From positions 19,479,001 through 19,543,000 of the forward strand of contig NC_079885.1 of the NCBI RefSeq assembly GCF_029227915.1: a DNA stretch of 64,000 nucleotides, read 5' to 3'. Position numbers and translations under genes: made by a program. The DNA comes from Hydractinia symbiolongicarpus. Lineage: Eukaryota > Cnidaria > Hydrozoa > Anthoathecata > Hydractiniidae. The notes beneath the pieces are model-generated. The model was not told the origin of the DNA. It saw nothing but the letters and a program-made list of their open reading frames with translations, and did not search any database. Shown here in pieces: positions 48,121 to 62,200 of the stretch. Position 1 is the first letter of the stretch. Each line of letters opens with the position of its first letter.

Positions 48121-49409
48121 GAAACAAAATTCTACGTCTTGAGAGTTTGTGCGGAGACAGAGTTCAGCCACCAAATCAGTTTTCATGGTTGCATTTTCCA
48201 ACATTTTCAAACAAGCAGAAATTACACGTACCTGTTTGGCTGCACATAAAAATTATTCAAATTAGTATGTGTCCTTGGTATCCAACTGATAGTGTTTCCC
48301 TGATCAGTTCCAACTTGCTTGTGCTACTCACTGGATCACTTGCACTTAGCTTTGACGATGTTGTACTTTCCACTGAAAGATAGAAAGCAGAGCCCCACTG
48401 CTGCTTTAAGGCCACTAATGGGGGATTACCCTCCTAGAACTTATATTCAGGGACCTAGAAATAGTGTGAGTTTTTTTATCTGTCAAATTAAAGATTAAAT
48501 TAACTTTTCAAATTAAATTGGCGGTTGTCGTCTGAAACCACCTGCACTTTCCCAAACTTGCCTGGAACATTCCTGAAATGCAATTCCTTGTAACATACCA
48601 TGCGGACAATAGTTTGAAAGAAGGCGCTTGAAGATAAAGGAGTTAATAAAGTTTATATATAAGTTATTTATCAAGTAAATTTTATTATAAACTATCAAAA
48701 ACAGTTCTTTAAGAACTTCGTTACCACATAGTAAGTTTATTATAATTTTCATAGTTTTTTGAATCATTGGTGTCTGTTTTTCTTTTCTTTTTCGTGCATT
48801 GTTTGGGTCTATACAGTGTTTTTGCGGGCAAATATTTGATATTTTTTTTAAAACACCGAAAACGCTTTTGCGCCTTATCGGCACCCTCATCACATGTAAA
48901 GCGTTAAAGATTTTGTGTTTAATTTAAAATCATGGGTATGGGAAGAATGTAAAATCAAAGGGATTATGCTAAAACCTTTTATAATAGCTTTGTATCTTGT
49001 GCTTTGATACCTGTTTTTTTTACTTCTATTTTGAGAACACTGTTTTAATACTCACATACCTTGTGCATGCGAATAGTTTCGGTCAATTAAATTAAACTTA
49101 CTTGACAAAGATTAAAATAAATAAAGTAATTTTGTGAATCCCAAGTTTTATTAATTTTTGTTGCGTTTTGTTGCATCTCCATAGATTGTTTAAAAATAAT
49201 GGAAACAGCATCATAGAAAGCGAAAACTTCACCGTAGATTGTTTAAAAATCAGGAAAACGGAATCGTAGAAAGCGAAAAGATCGCTGTGGATCATTTAAA
49301 AATCATGAAAACAAGATCTTAGAAGCGGTCATTTCAATTTGTATAAAAGGTAAAACGATGGTGGAGACAGTCCCTGAATAAAATACAACATTTAGGTATG
49401 TATAAAAAC
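48121..49409. other. Inter-element DNA, no gene recognised
   Basis: Minus-strand readings here (126 residues at 48513-48893) show no family features. 48147-48385 may be the displaced 5' part of the minus-strand LINE, but I cannot read a domain. Confidence 0.35.
49180..49335 (+). repeat. Three-copy tandem repeat, about 55 bp
   Basis: Copies begin at tagattgtttaaaaa (49181), tagattgtttaaaaatc (49234) and ggatcatttaaaaatc (49288), each followed by gaaaac..atc.tagaaagcg. Word content resembles the neighbouring 49600-50100 repeats. Confidence 0.7.
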
Positions 49410-50800
49410 ATTAAAAGTGCACGCAAAACAAGAGATTCTATCAAAGTATCATAATAAATTGCGGTACTGTATGTCAATGATCTTATCAATGGAACCTTTT
49501 GGGAAAGTTCACTTGTTTGCAGATGACACTAATATTCTACCTTCCAGGGTTCGAATTAACAGTTCGCAATTCACAATTTGTGAATCCAAATGCCATTTTT
49601 GTAATTCACTTTGCAAGGAAAATGATAAATTTGCAAATCGAATATTTTTAAGCAGCGATAGAAATGCTTTTTCAGATCGGGTTTTAAAAATTTAGGAACG
49701 AAAAACACCAATAGAAAAGCTTTGTTATATCACATTTTAAAAGTTTAAGAACGAAGAGCAGCGATAGAAAAGCTTTTTAGATCGCATTTTAAAAGTTTAA
49801 GAACAAAAAGCGGTGATAGAAATGCTTTTTTAGATCGCCTTTAAATAGTTTAAGAAAGAAAAGCGGTGATAGAAATGCATTTTTAGATCACATTTTAAAA
49901 GTTTAAGAACGAAGAAAGGCAATAGAAAAAATTTTTTAGATCTCATTTTAAAAGTTTATCAATGAAGAACGGCGATGGAAAAGCTTTTTTAGATCGTATT
50001 TTAAACTTAAGAACAAAGAATGGCGATAGAAAAGCTTCGTTATATCGCATTTCAAAAGTTTAAGAACAAAAAACGACGGATAGAAAAGCTTTTTCAGATC
50101 CCTGAGATAGATCCCTGAGATAAAACCTGCATTTAAGCTCTAACATCAAGCAACTTTTTAAGCATGTCAATATGAACCTGCTCATAGTTACATGTGATTA
50201 TCCCTTAACACCTCAAAGACAAAATATATATTATCTTCAAGCCTAAAAATAAAAGCCCTAATTGGGTTTTAAGTCAGTACCACAAAAATCTCTGAATCTA
50301 CTTGCATCAAATATCTCGGTTTACTTAAAGATAACACCTTATCCTGGAAACCACAAATTAATGCCGCAATAAAAAAACTAAGATCTACCAACTGTGTTAT
50401 TGCGAAACTGAGACACTCTGTGCCCTTAAAAGTCACTATCAATATCTATTATTATCTTTTTTATTTAAACTGAAATACAAATTCTTAATATCACTTTATT
50501 ATAAAACTTTTTCTCAAATGACATTCCTCAACCACTTGCTGAAACTTTTGATGTCAATGCTATCCATAGCCGTTATAACACAAGAAACAAATCTGCGGGT
50601 ATGCTAGACCACTTTCATTGCAACCCTTACACTATGGTTTCAACTGAATCAAATGTCAAAGAGTTCCATCTTTATCTTGGATAATCTTTAAAAGGCAACT
50701 AATCTATCTTTTTGTCACTTTCTGTCCCTTCTATAAAATCTAACCTAACTTCATATTTTTCTTTCCAGTTATGACCCTCCTTGTCTTTTGTAACGTAATT
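49410..50800 (+). pseudogene. LINE reverse transcriptase remnant, interrupted
   Basis: RT fragment GKVHLFADDTNIL at 49507-49545 (catalytic FADD box) is followed by about 600 bp of tandem repeats, then the RT/thumb region resumes at about 50135 with NIKQLFKHVNMNLLIVT. Further on come STCIKYLGLLKDNTLSWKPQ and INAAIKKLRSTNCVIAKLRH (50300-50440, frame changes). Stops are frequent. It belongs to a different family from the two LINEs at 43-48 kb, judging by these motifs. Confidence 0.75.
49550..50130 (-). repeat. Tandem repeats related in inverse to those at 40 kb
   Basis: About eight units of gcgatagaaaagctttttag plus atcgcattttaaaagtttaa, 59-62 bp each. The unit is the reverse complement of the 39900-40265 unit (ttaaacttttaaaattcgat; aaaaaagcatttctatcgc). 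Inserted between the RT FADD box and the downstream RT part of the LINE remnant. Confidence 0.85.
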
Positions 50801-51482
50801 CTTGATATGTAGTTCATTAATATTATATATAATCACTCCGTTATGTTTCTTGTGCTGTGTTTGTTGTGTTATGATGTGACGTGATGTTTTTGTCTCTCTT
50901 TAGTTTCTTTTTTCTTTTTTTACAGCATACAAAACTTTGGTGGTACTAAAAAAATTCTCTACTTGATTCCCTTCCGTCTTTTTTCTGTTTAAAATTTCCT
51001 TAGGGGATGTTTTTGTAAAATAAAACTTTGCGCATCATTGATGACGTTGGATCTGATCATTTGTTTTCTTGTTAACACCAACTTTATTTTGCATATCATT
51101 TTTTTTAAAAATTAAGAACGAAATATTAAGAAGGATAGCATGTATGTAGGTTTTGTTTTAATAAATTTTAATAAATTTAACTTGGATGGTTATAATTTGT
51201 TTGCTGTAGACAGAAACAGAAATGTATTGTATATAACACATTTCTGTTACTATTATTTACAAAGTATTTTTAGCATACTGAAGGATGTGAACTTTCTTTT
51301 CCCATACTGCTTAGAGTTTTTAACTTGTCCTCTCCACTATGACACAAATTAATATTTTTTAAGGTATAACTATGCAAGTTATGTCATTAACTAACTGTTA
51401 GTATCTGAGCTGATATCGCAATAAAATTTTTTATTTTCAAACTTTTTAGTGTATGGATAGAAAGTAAATTTAAGAATTAAAA
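50801..51482. other. Upstream region of CYLD
   Basis: No coding similarity. Presumably the 5' UTR and promoter of the gene starting at 51483, but no motif stands out. Confidence 0.4.
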
Positions 51483-54400
51483 ATGTCTCAGAAGAATGCA
51501 GCAGAGACAGATGAAAATGCAACAAAATTCATATTAATGAATGACAGAATTGGGAAGGTGTTGCCTAAAAATTGGCTTGAGAGAAATTTTAATACAATTG
51601 CAAAAAAAATAAGTGGGGATTATCATGCAATTAAAGGTGGGCTGTATAAAGAGTTGCCTGTAGATTTGCAACCAAAAGACACTAAATTTGTTAATCTTGT
51701 CTCGATTGAAAACAAACAGCATACACTTGAGGTTTCATTGCAAGATGTCCAAGAAGTTTCAAAGGAGCATGCTGACATGTTGTTGGCTGTGCCATCTTGT
51801 ATTGATCGAATGGAAATAATGAACAATCGTGATCTCTTGAGGTCAGCTACTGATGCAAAGGTTGGGGACCAAGTGAAAGTGGATACAGAACATGGTCAAC
51901 CGAAAGGTATTCTCATGTATAAGGGAAGATTACGTAGGCATAAAGGCATATATTTTGGAGTAAAATTTGACGTAAGTTTTTTAATTATAATATTGGCAAG
52001 TTTTTAGCATGCCTTACTGTGCTCTTTTCCTGATGGATTGATTCTTACACAATATGATATTTTGTGACCTAGGAAATGATTAGGGTGTGTTTATATACTT
52101 TAAAACTATCTAGACTTAAATTATTAAATTTAGAATGTGTATAACAATAATAATTGCAGGTTTTTTGTATAGGAGGGGCAGAGGGTGGATTAGATACAGT
52201 TATAAAAGTATGAAGGGACAATTTTTTTTGCACACAGTAGAAACTGTCCTGGATGCTCAATTTTTTATTTTGCATACGTCTTTCCATTGAACATTCCACC
52301 ATGAGTTAACCAAAATAATAAAATGAAATCAAGTTTTCCAAATCAATCCAAATCAAAAGGTACTTCAATTGTGACTATTAACCTCTTAACCCTTTTCACC
52401 GCAATACGAAAATAACAGAGAAAGAACATGAACTGGTGTTAACTCAGTTATGGTCAAATTCTTTTTAAATTGTATTTTAGAGGAATCATTTTTAAAAATT
52501 GTTCTTAAAAATTTATGTTTTAAAAAATTAATTGTTTTCCACAATCAGGACAACAGTCTGTTTTTGTTTTCTCTGTGACTATTACATTACAGATCCTCTG
52601 TAACATGGACATATAAACAATATTTCCTAATGTTTATATAATTTCTTTAATCTCTACAATAACAGTGTCTGTGATAAAAAAAATGCAGCAATAGGAATGA
52701 TATTTTCAATATCCCCTTTTCATGATCAACCATTGTGGCAGGAAATCAAAACAAATTATTTCAGATAAAATTCAGGGCTGTGGTTTTATAATTTTTAATT
52801 TATAATTTTCAACTGGCACATTGGACTAGTCGTAGTGGATAAAAGTATATAGAGGGTATTAATAGTGGTAGTGTGACAAAAATTATCAATATTTATTAAT
52901 ATTAAGTGTGTATTTATGACAACTTTAATGTTGGCTGGCTTCTTATTTCTCCAAAAAGTTTTCTGTAAGATCAAATGCTTACCAAGTTTACTGAAACTTT
53001 TAATTTTTTTTTCAAAAGATACCCAGCTTTTCATCCTATCCAGATTTTATAGGTAGGATGCTATAGCTAGCTATGCACACAGGGATGATATGCTGCCCAG
53101 CTATATGCATCGTTGTTATTGTCACACTTCCCAGCTAATATGCTTTGATCTTTCCGATTAGTATACATTTATAATAAGTAACCACAAATTGTTTGTTTTG
53201 TTTTGTCTGTTCAGAATCAAATTATTATTGTAGGTTTATCATTTCTTGAACTTATTCAAGAAATGATAAACATAGAATAGTAGCCACAAATTGTTTTTTT
53301 TTTCTTTGTTGGTTTTAGCATTATCCCAATGTTTTCAGAAGGTAACGACACCACTGACCATGCTGCTGTTGTTAGAAAATGTTTTTATTACAGGTCACAC
53401 ATCTATATAAATATTTAGTAGATGTAGTGTAGCCCTCTTTTCTAAAAAAATAAATTCAAGGATTTTAACATTGTTGTTATTCTCTTTGAAATTAACTTGA
53501 CAGAGCAAGACTAGGTCTCTATCAACTATATTGATGACAGTGGTAAACTTTTAAGAGTATGTTGTGTGGGTTATTCCAAGGAAAATAAAAGCAAAATCAT
53601 TTTTACTTACCATCTATATATATTCAAAACGTTTTTAACTTTCTGAGGCCATCACGTTGAGTTATTATGGTAAACTCATCAAGTATTAAACTCTGTCTCT
53701 ATTACCAGAAGGGAATCATTTAAATGTGCGCAATGTGATTGAAAATATATAAACAGTTTAGAATAGCAATAAGCCAAAAGAAAAAATGTTCTCCTGGATT
53801 GTGTTGTAGAGAGAGTGTGGAAATTGTTATAGAAGAACTGATTATAATAAATATATAATGCAATGTTGCATAATCGCATGACATAGGTGAAGTAAGGTTA
53901 CATACATATGTGATCACGAATGCAGTTATATTAATTTACACGTTATATCCCATGGGCAGTATTTTCTTTTTTGAGAGGCCTGCTTTAACTACACAATTCT
54001 GGAGAATGAACAAAGGCAGTGAAAACGTTTTGGTAAGCATATAGTAACCAGAATAGATTTTATGAACATGAATACAACATCTGTTTTTTAAAAAAAATCC
54101 CAAAAAACATTTCAACAACTAACTCCCTTTCCTGTTAAAAGTGTTTTTAAAACAAACTCATGTAGAAAACATACTGAATGTGAGAATGACATCAATTTAT
54201 TTTACTATATTGCCCAATTTGGGGTAATTTTAGAAAAAAGGTAGGAAAAAGGGGAGGATTTGAAAAAGGTAGCATTTCCCTAAATGCTCACTGATATTAG
54301 GATTGACCAAGGATATTCTACAATGTACCTACCTTGTCTATGAATCAAATGTAAAAGGATTATTTTTTTAGAACAAAGTTGGAGATTGTAATGGTTCAGA

Positions 54401-56176
54401 TGGTACTATGAATTATTTCAAATGTGAAGAAAACCATGGTACTTTTGTTGCATTGCATAAAATAATGTTTTCTGAACCAAGTCTTAATCAACAGAATGGG
54501 AGTAAAGAATATAAATCATCTACAAAGGAAAATTTACCAATCGATATAAGTCATCTAGCAGTTGGTATGCGTGTAATTGTGTTTGCTGACAAGGGAAAGA
54601 AAAAGATCCTTCGAGGAGTTATACGTTATTTGAATAAACCAAATAAGAATGCCAAATATATTGCTGGTTTAGAGATGGTATGTATAGCAGCTTCCGTACC
54701 TTGTTACCACAACAGTTTATAAGTTTATTTACCTCTAATGTATTGTAAAAACAGCCTTTTTATTACACCAGTATTTTCTTAAATTTTATATTTATGTTAG
54801 TACTTTTCTGCCAACAATTTTGAAGTAGAACTGCTTAAGGATATGATAGAACCTTTTGACACATGTTCAGTGTATTCAAAATTTCCCTATACATGCCACT
54901 TTTTTAACAAGATTCCAACTTTTTCAACAAGATTCCAAACAAAAAATACCCTCCTTTGTTTTGTTTTTATTTATAAAATACTACATAAATCGACCAATTT
55001 AACTCTTTTGATGAATCATTCGTTGATAACTCGATAATTTTAGTTTTAGACAAAATGGAGGGGAGTTATCAAAGCAAACACGCAGTGTGTTGACCAAATT
55101 TCTTGTTTCATGAGAAACCGACTGATAGCGTTGTGGTACAACGACTGATAGCCTTAGCCTTGTGGTAGAGCGTTCGCTTCCAGTGTGGGAGGTCTTGGGT
55201 TCAAACCCCGGCCGAGTCATGCCAAAGACTATGAAAGTGTGAATCTATTCTTTCTACTTAGCGTTCAGCATGAGAATAGGATTGATATCTTAGGCGGTTG
55301 TCTAGTTGAGCGATTGCTGTGCTTGCACAACTTTCGTAACTCAAATGGGAGCTTTAAATGCGCTAGGACCCCCTTTGAAGGACCCTCGTTGATACCAGTA
55401 CCAATAGGAACTGAAGAGGCTATCCTGGGTAAATAATAGTAATAATAATATTGATAATAATAATAATAAAAACGGCTTAAACATTTTCTCTGGCGCCCAC
55501 GCAGAGGTTTGGGGCTGGAATTTTACTTCTTGAATACTTAAAACTTTTTCAGTGTAAAATTAAAGTAAGTTAAAACTTTTGTTTATAACGTAAAAGATGG
55601 ATCCAACATGCACTCTTTATATCTTTATCATTGCACAGGTTTTCATTCTGTTGACTAAACTATGAAGTAGCATTGTAACAGAGAAGTTTCTTCTGTTTCT
55701 CCTGCTTCATCTTTATATTTTTCTCTTCCTGTTCTCATATTAATAAAATATTTTTTGCAGTAAATTTGCGGTAATAAAAATCCTGAAACTTATAACTTGA
55801 TTGCAAATAAATGTTGAGTTATATTTCTAGTATCTAAAAAGACCATGCAAAGCATGCATGTCTTGTAAATTTTAAATTCCAGACAAGATCAAAGATAACA
55901 TTTCGAAAAAATACATTTTAATTTTTTTATCTCACTAAAATATTACTTTGATTATATTTTTTTTCTTGCAACTAGCCAGAAAGTTAGCACGGAAGTTATA
56001 TCTGTGAGAAAAAAAATACCTTACCTTTATATTTTTTTAACTGTCACCTTTTACCTAACAAATTCACTCTTACTTTGAGGATTATATCTTTACCTCATTT
56101 TTTTAAATAAATTATCATTTAATCATGGTAACTCTGATGCCTTACTAATTAATTATTCTATTATTTATTTATTTTT

Positions 56177-56259
<83 letters not shown>

Positions 56260-59200
56260 TTTTCAGGATGAGAAATTGGACAAATTTTTTCAAAACGAAA
56301 GTAATATAAAGTATGCTGGCACCCCAAAACCTTTCCCATGTCCTAATGATAAACGTTTATATGCTGATCCAACAACATTATTACCAGAGAAACAATTTGA
56401 TGAAAGTGCTGGTGATATAGTTGAACCATACACAATTTTAAACGAATGTAAGTGTTAAAGCTGTTATTTTAAAACATTACACATGACAGCAAATTTGAAA
56501 ATTAAAACTTCATTCGTGATATTTTGTAAATTTTAAAGAGCAGGTTATAAAAGAAGGAACTTAAAAGATAATATTAATTGCTTTTGGTTCAACTAAGTTT
56601 GCTTCTTTATCTAGCACTAGACAAGAATGGGATGTCATCACTAAAGACAGAAGTAATAAAACCACCTGAAATAGAGGTTATAGATCTGGTTGAAGAGCAA
56701 GAACATATATGGAAAAAACACCAGGAGAAAAAAGAGTCTGAAAGGATGCGATCTTATTCTAATCCACACTCACTGCAAAATGGTGGAGATGATAGGTGGC
56801 AAGACAGTCTCTTAAATGATAATAAAAGTTCCAGCAGGGGTTCTGTTCCCACTGAAAACGAAATGAACGAGGAGGAAAGAGCAAATCAAATGAGAGAATA
56901 TGATACAAGTATTCATATTTTGAAAAAGGAAATGGGCATTGACAATCTTGGACATGATAACAGGTTCTCAACAGTTAACTTTGATCCCCCCCAAAATAAT
57001 GTTGATACAACATCAAAAGTTTTATCAAGTGGCAACCCTGTGAGTAACATAAGAGATGCAACTAATACATTTAAGCACACAGATCAAAAAAACATCCTAA
57101 AGTCTTTAAATCCTGACAGCAACTATCTGAATGTAAATTCAACTGACAGAAAACGACAACACTCTGCACCAAATGTGTCTGTTTATCCTGAAGAGTCATT
57201 TGAAGAAAAAACTAAAGACTTATACTCTGAGCGTCTACGTCACAAATCTGCTCCTGCGCGTGTTCTGCACAAAGATTTAAACCAAAATACAAACTACCTT
57301 ACAGACGTTAACAGTACAAGTAATAGTGAACGGTACAGAAGTAGTGCATATTCAAGCTTGCCTAGGCAACCTGATAATTATGGAGGTAAGTTTCATAAAT
57401 AAACAAAGCAAGATTAATTTTCCAGGTAATGTGTTTGTGAGAAAAGGGAGTTACTGTTCTCTAAAGTTTTATAGCTTGCCAACTATCTTGCTTACTTTTA
57501 GATTTTTTTGTCGTTTTGTAAATAATGTGATATCCTGTAAAAGGATACTCGTCATGTTTTCCAACACTGTACTTTTTTTATTTTTTTACAGAAAAAAGCT
57601 ATAATGCTACACAACAATCACCTACTGTTTATCCATCTGAAGACCGCAGTAGCTCTCTCCAAGTGGGTTCCATGGCTCAAATTGTGATTTCCTCAAAAGC
57701 TCATTATGGTGTTATAAGGTGGACAGGTTATCCAACGAATATACCTTATAAGCTGGCTGGGTTAGAACTGGTAACATTTTTGTTTTAAATAAGCTATATA
57801 CTAACATGACTCCTGCAAGTTATTAAAAAAAGGTGTCTAAAATTGTTTTCAAGTGTACCATATCCATTAAGTTCAAGTAATTAGAACTTAGCAGTTGTAG
57901 TGTCTTCTGATGAAATTTCAATTTGCAGTCTTATTGTTGGCTTGTTATTGTAAATTTACCAAAGGCATCTGTTGTTAGAGTGGTGATAGTTGTAACTTTT
58001 ACTGCTGCAGACAGGATATAAACAAACAACAGCTATGTAAGATTACTAATTCGCAATATTTAAATGGATATTTAATGAAATGAAATGAAATTGAGCTCAT
58101 TCTTAATGTTTATTCTGTATTTTACACAATCTTCAAGGTCCTATTTGCAAACTTTAATTCTGTAATTTTGTTTCAAAACAATTTTTTACTTTACGTTCTA
58201 TTAAAGATATTTTTAAAAGGTACCCATTTAAATTTTGTAATATTTGTGTTAAGCAATCCCTTATAGGAGGAAGATGGTTCCTAATAGATTATGGGAATTT
58301 ATGCCAACACCAAATTTCTAATTGCTTTTTTTTAGATTTTTATGAAATTTGTGACTATTAGTAATTTTATGTCTGACTTATAGTTCAGAATATTTGCAAA
58401 GTCACTGTAAGCCCTCTGAAATAAAAATTTGCATAAATTGTAATAATTTTGCCTCTTGTTTATTTGATTTGATTTTCATGACTTTAATCCCATATATTAA
58501 TTTTGTCGCTGTTGTTTATTTTTATGTACAAAAGCTGAAAAATACTATTTGAAGCAATTAATATATTAATCCAAACCTTTTAAAACGCGATTTAGCACAA
58601 AAATATTTACAATAATGTATTCCTTTTGTCAAGCTACTATTGTTTTATAAAGCTATTACTCTGAGAATTTATTGTGGTTGTATGTTTTATCCTCCCCCAA
58701 CTCACCCCCTAAAAGCTTATACCAAATAGAGTATTAATGACAACTTAGGCTGAATAGAGTATTGGTGATACTTAATTTGGGCTTTGTAAACACTTCTACA
58801 ATATATTTTTTACCAGTAAGGTTATATAGAACAATGATATTAAATTATTCAAAACAGAAGTGAAAGAAGTAAGTTTTTGACATTATTAAACAAAGTAAGG
58901 AGAAGAAATAGTTTCTTTAAGAGTAGTTTGTATTATAGTTGGAATAAACTTTGTTTCTGTGTATTATGTTGTGTATGAGGTCTATACCTTTCTTTGTTTG
59001 TCACCCTTCTTTTAATTTAAATTTTAATTTCCTTACTTTACTGCTTTACTTACCATTCTGTTGTGTTAGTATGCATGAATTCTTTAAAAGTTGTACAACT
59101 ATATATAAGGTTTAAAACATCTCTCTGTTTTAATAACTTAAAATTTGAAGACATTTTTAAAGTTTCAAAGAAACCCATACAACATAAACTGAAGTTATTA

Positions 59201-62200
59201 AATTTAACTGTACAACATAGATTTTTTATTTTCGAATTTACCTTTTAAGTTGTCTCTGTAAATATGGCTATAGATGTTTTCTGTGTTTAGGAAAACCCTA
59301 TAGAAGGTGGAACAGATGGTACATTTCAAAGGGAAAGATTTTTTGTCTGTCAACATGGGCGAGGCTTCTTCTGCAAGCTGTCAACTTGTAGACCTGACGA
59401 AAGGTTCAATAGTGTACCATATCCATTAAGTCCAAGTAAGTAGAACTTTGCAGTTGTAGTGTCTTTAGATGAAATTTCAGTTTGCAGTCTTAGTGTTAGC
59501 TTGTTATTGTAAAATTAACAGAAGGCATCTGTTGTCAGAGTGGTGATAGTTGTTACTTATTTTAGAACAGATCACCCAGTTATCTTAATTCTTAACCGGT
59601 CCGGGGTTTTTCGAACATACTATGACTGGGGGGCGGCTTCCGCCCCCCCTCAATAACTTTTCATAGGATTGTTCAAATTGAATCAAACTTGGCACACTTA
59701 TAGTACGTCATAAAAGAAACAAATTGGCGGCAATAAATTTTTGCTTGCGTCAGCACATTTTTTGTGACGTCATCAGAAGCTTGAAAATTGTTAAAAATGC
59801 CACTATCTGCTTAAAATATAATTACTTTTGTTCTAGAGCGAATTTTTACATTCTGTTTGAAGTTTCTGAAAGCTAAATAAATTTTTTTTAACAGATCTTC
59901 CGGTTTTTACATGAATCGGATAAAAAATTGCCAAAATCCGTTTTTTTCTGATTTTCGGGTGTCAAAATTATTTAAAATGATTCTTCTTGATGAAACAAAG
60001 TTGTGTTGCAAGTTTCAAGTTCTAAGGATATTCCTAACAGAAGTTATTATATTTTCCCCATTATAAGGATTTCATAGAGATTTTAGGGGTAGTTTCGAGT
60101 AATGGCCAATATCGAAGCCTCTGAAAGGTATGGGACCTAAAAATTTAGCATGGAGGTGTCTAATAGATAAATGTTGAAACTCAGTAAGTATCATAGCCAT
60201 ATAAGAAAGCAATCAAGAGTTATTAAAAAAACCGGAACCCCCCCCCCCCCCCCCTGGACCGAATAGGGTTAAATATTGTATTATTATTTTTTATGATTGC
60301 ATAAATTCACATGATGGACATTATTTAGATTGAAAATGTTCTTGAAACCTTTGCGTCAGCAATGCTCCAGGGTTTGCACAGGTCCTGTTGAGCCTAGAAA
60401 AGCATCATTAAAAAGTGATTTTAGCAGGAGTTTTAAAAAACTTTAAAAAGTGGGGGAATTGTCACCTTAGGAGTCAGGGAATTTTGTACTTTAGTATGGA
60501 CTTTTTTTATTTTCTCGATACAAAATAATAAGCAAAATTGCTGACAAAACACGTCTTAACTAGTTAATAAAGTAGCAAAATTATTTATTGCACGTTTGGC
60601 ATTGATAAGGGAAAATTACCTAATTTAGGTAAAAGGTAATGAAAAAATCATGGACTTCGTACAGACCCCGTATTCCATAATTACTTTAAAGGGAACTTAA
60701 GTTATAAAATGAAGTTGAACTTATATTATAGAGCTTAAAAAAGTCTTTTTAAAAATTTTAAAAAGCTTTTTTCGTTCTTCCCTTCAAGGTTCTAAAATTG
60801 TAGTAAAAAAACCATATCCTAGAATAATCTGAATGCAACTCTGAATACCTTGTTATGTTCTCAATCCGTAGTATGCATAACTTGCTTTGTAGGTTATGTT
60901 GCTGCCGAAATTGAATCAGTGCATGGTTGCCTTCTCCCAGCCACCAAATTGGAACCAAAGTATGTGGGAAGGAAAAAGGGTGTACAGGGTCATCACAATT
61001 CCTGCTATATGGATGCTACCATTTTTGCCATGTATGCATTTGCTCACGTATTTGATGTTGCATTGCATCGAAAGAAGCGGAGGGATGACATTTTAGAATA
61101 CGATCGCGTGCAGCGGATTCTTAAAGAGCAAATTGTAAACCCGCTGAGGCAGTAAGATTTTTTGCTTATTAAATTGTGATAAATGATATGGAGGACTTAT
61201 GGTCAGTCTTTTGGTTTGTTGTGCGGTACAAAAAAACAGAAGCTGCATAACGTTAAATAGCAAATAAAAAGTTTGTCAAAACTTAGCACAAAAATTCTCT
61301 CCTTATCGTATTAATTTAGGGTTCTGGTTTTTTTTTACGCAACTATCCTAATAATTTGATCATTGGATTTCTTGATGCTTGATAGCCTAGTAAAAATCCG
61401 TTTAGAAATTTAAAAAAAAAAGTTTTGATAACATGCACACTTCGTTTGTTAACAATTCTCAGCATCTTACCTTCATTTCTTTGCCAACTAATACTAGTTT
61501 TAATGTTGTATTTTAAAGAAAAAGGGCATGAGAAAGCAAATCTTTTCATGAGAAAACAAATGAACCTCTGTGTTTTTTTTAAAAGTTTAGGGTTCTGACC
61601 TTATGGAGACAGGGACTAAAGTAAAACTGACCTTTTTGATTTGTGAGTCCTTCCTTTTGAAATGCATGGAGAAAATTTTTTTTAGCTTTTTCAAGTCCAA
61701 AAGTCAGAGAATTCGTTCCTTGAGATGTACTTATTTTTAACATGTCTAATGTCTGACTTCTCTAGAAATGGTTATGTACATCATCAGAGTGTTATGGAGC
61801 TGCGCAAATGTTTAAATGATTTAGGAGATATTGGTGGCTTCCTAAATGAAGAAAAAGGTAAAAGCGACGTGTTTGTAGCTAGTAAAGAATTAGTTTACGA
61901 CCTTTAACACTTAACACCGAGTTGGGTTGGGACAGGGATAAGTTGCCTGACAGAAGAGGGGCTAGTTATGCTGATCAAGGCAAATGGTTAGTGGAGGCTA
62001 TTAGGAAAATGTAGAGAAGCAAAGCTGCAGGTGTGACAGAAATGGAGTTGCAGAGATAAAAGTGACTGAAGATACTGCAGTCATCCTTATTATATGTCTT
62101 GTCAATCAGATTGTTATTCTGGTGTTATTCTTAATGACTGGCAATCAAGTGTAATAGTCAATTGTTTCAAGGGCAAAGGTGACGCCTTAGAATGAGGTCA

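Noticed and set aside
48513-48893. Minus-strand 126-residue reading
   Set aside because: No motif, odd composition and no neighbour support; could be chance in AT-rich DNA.
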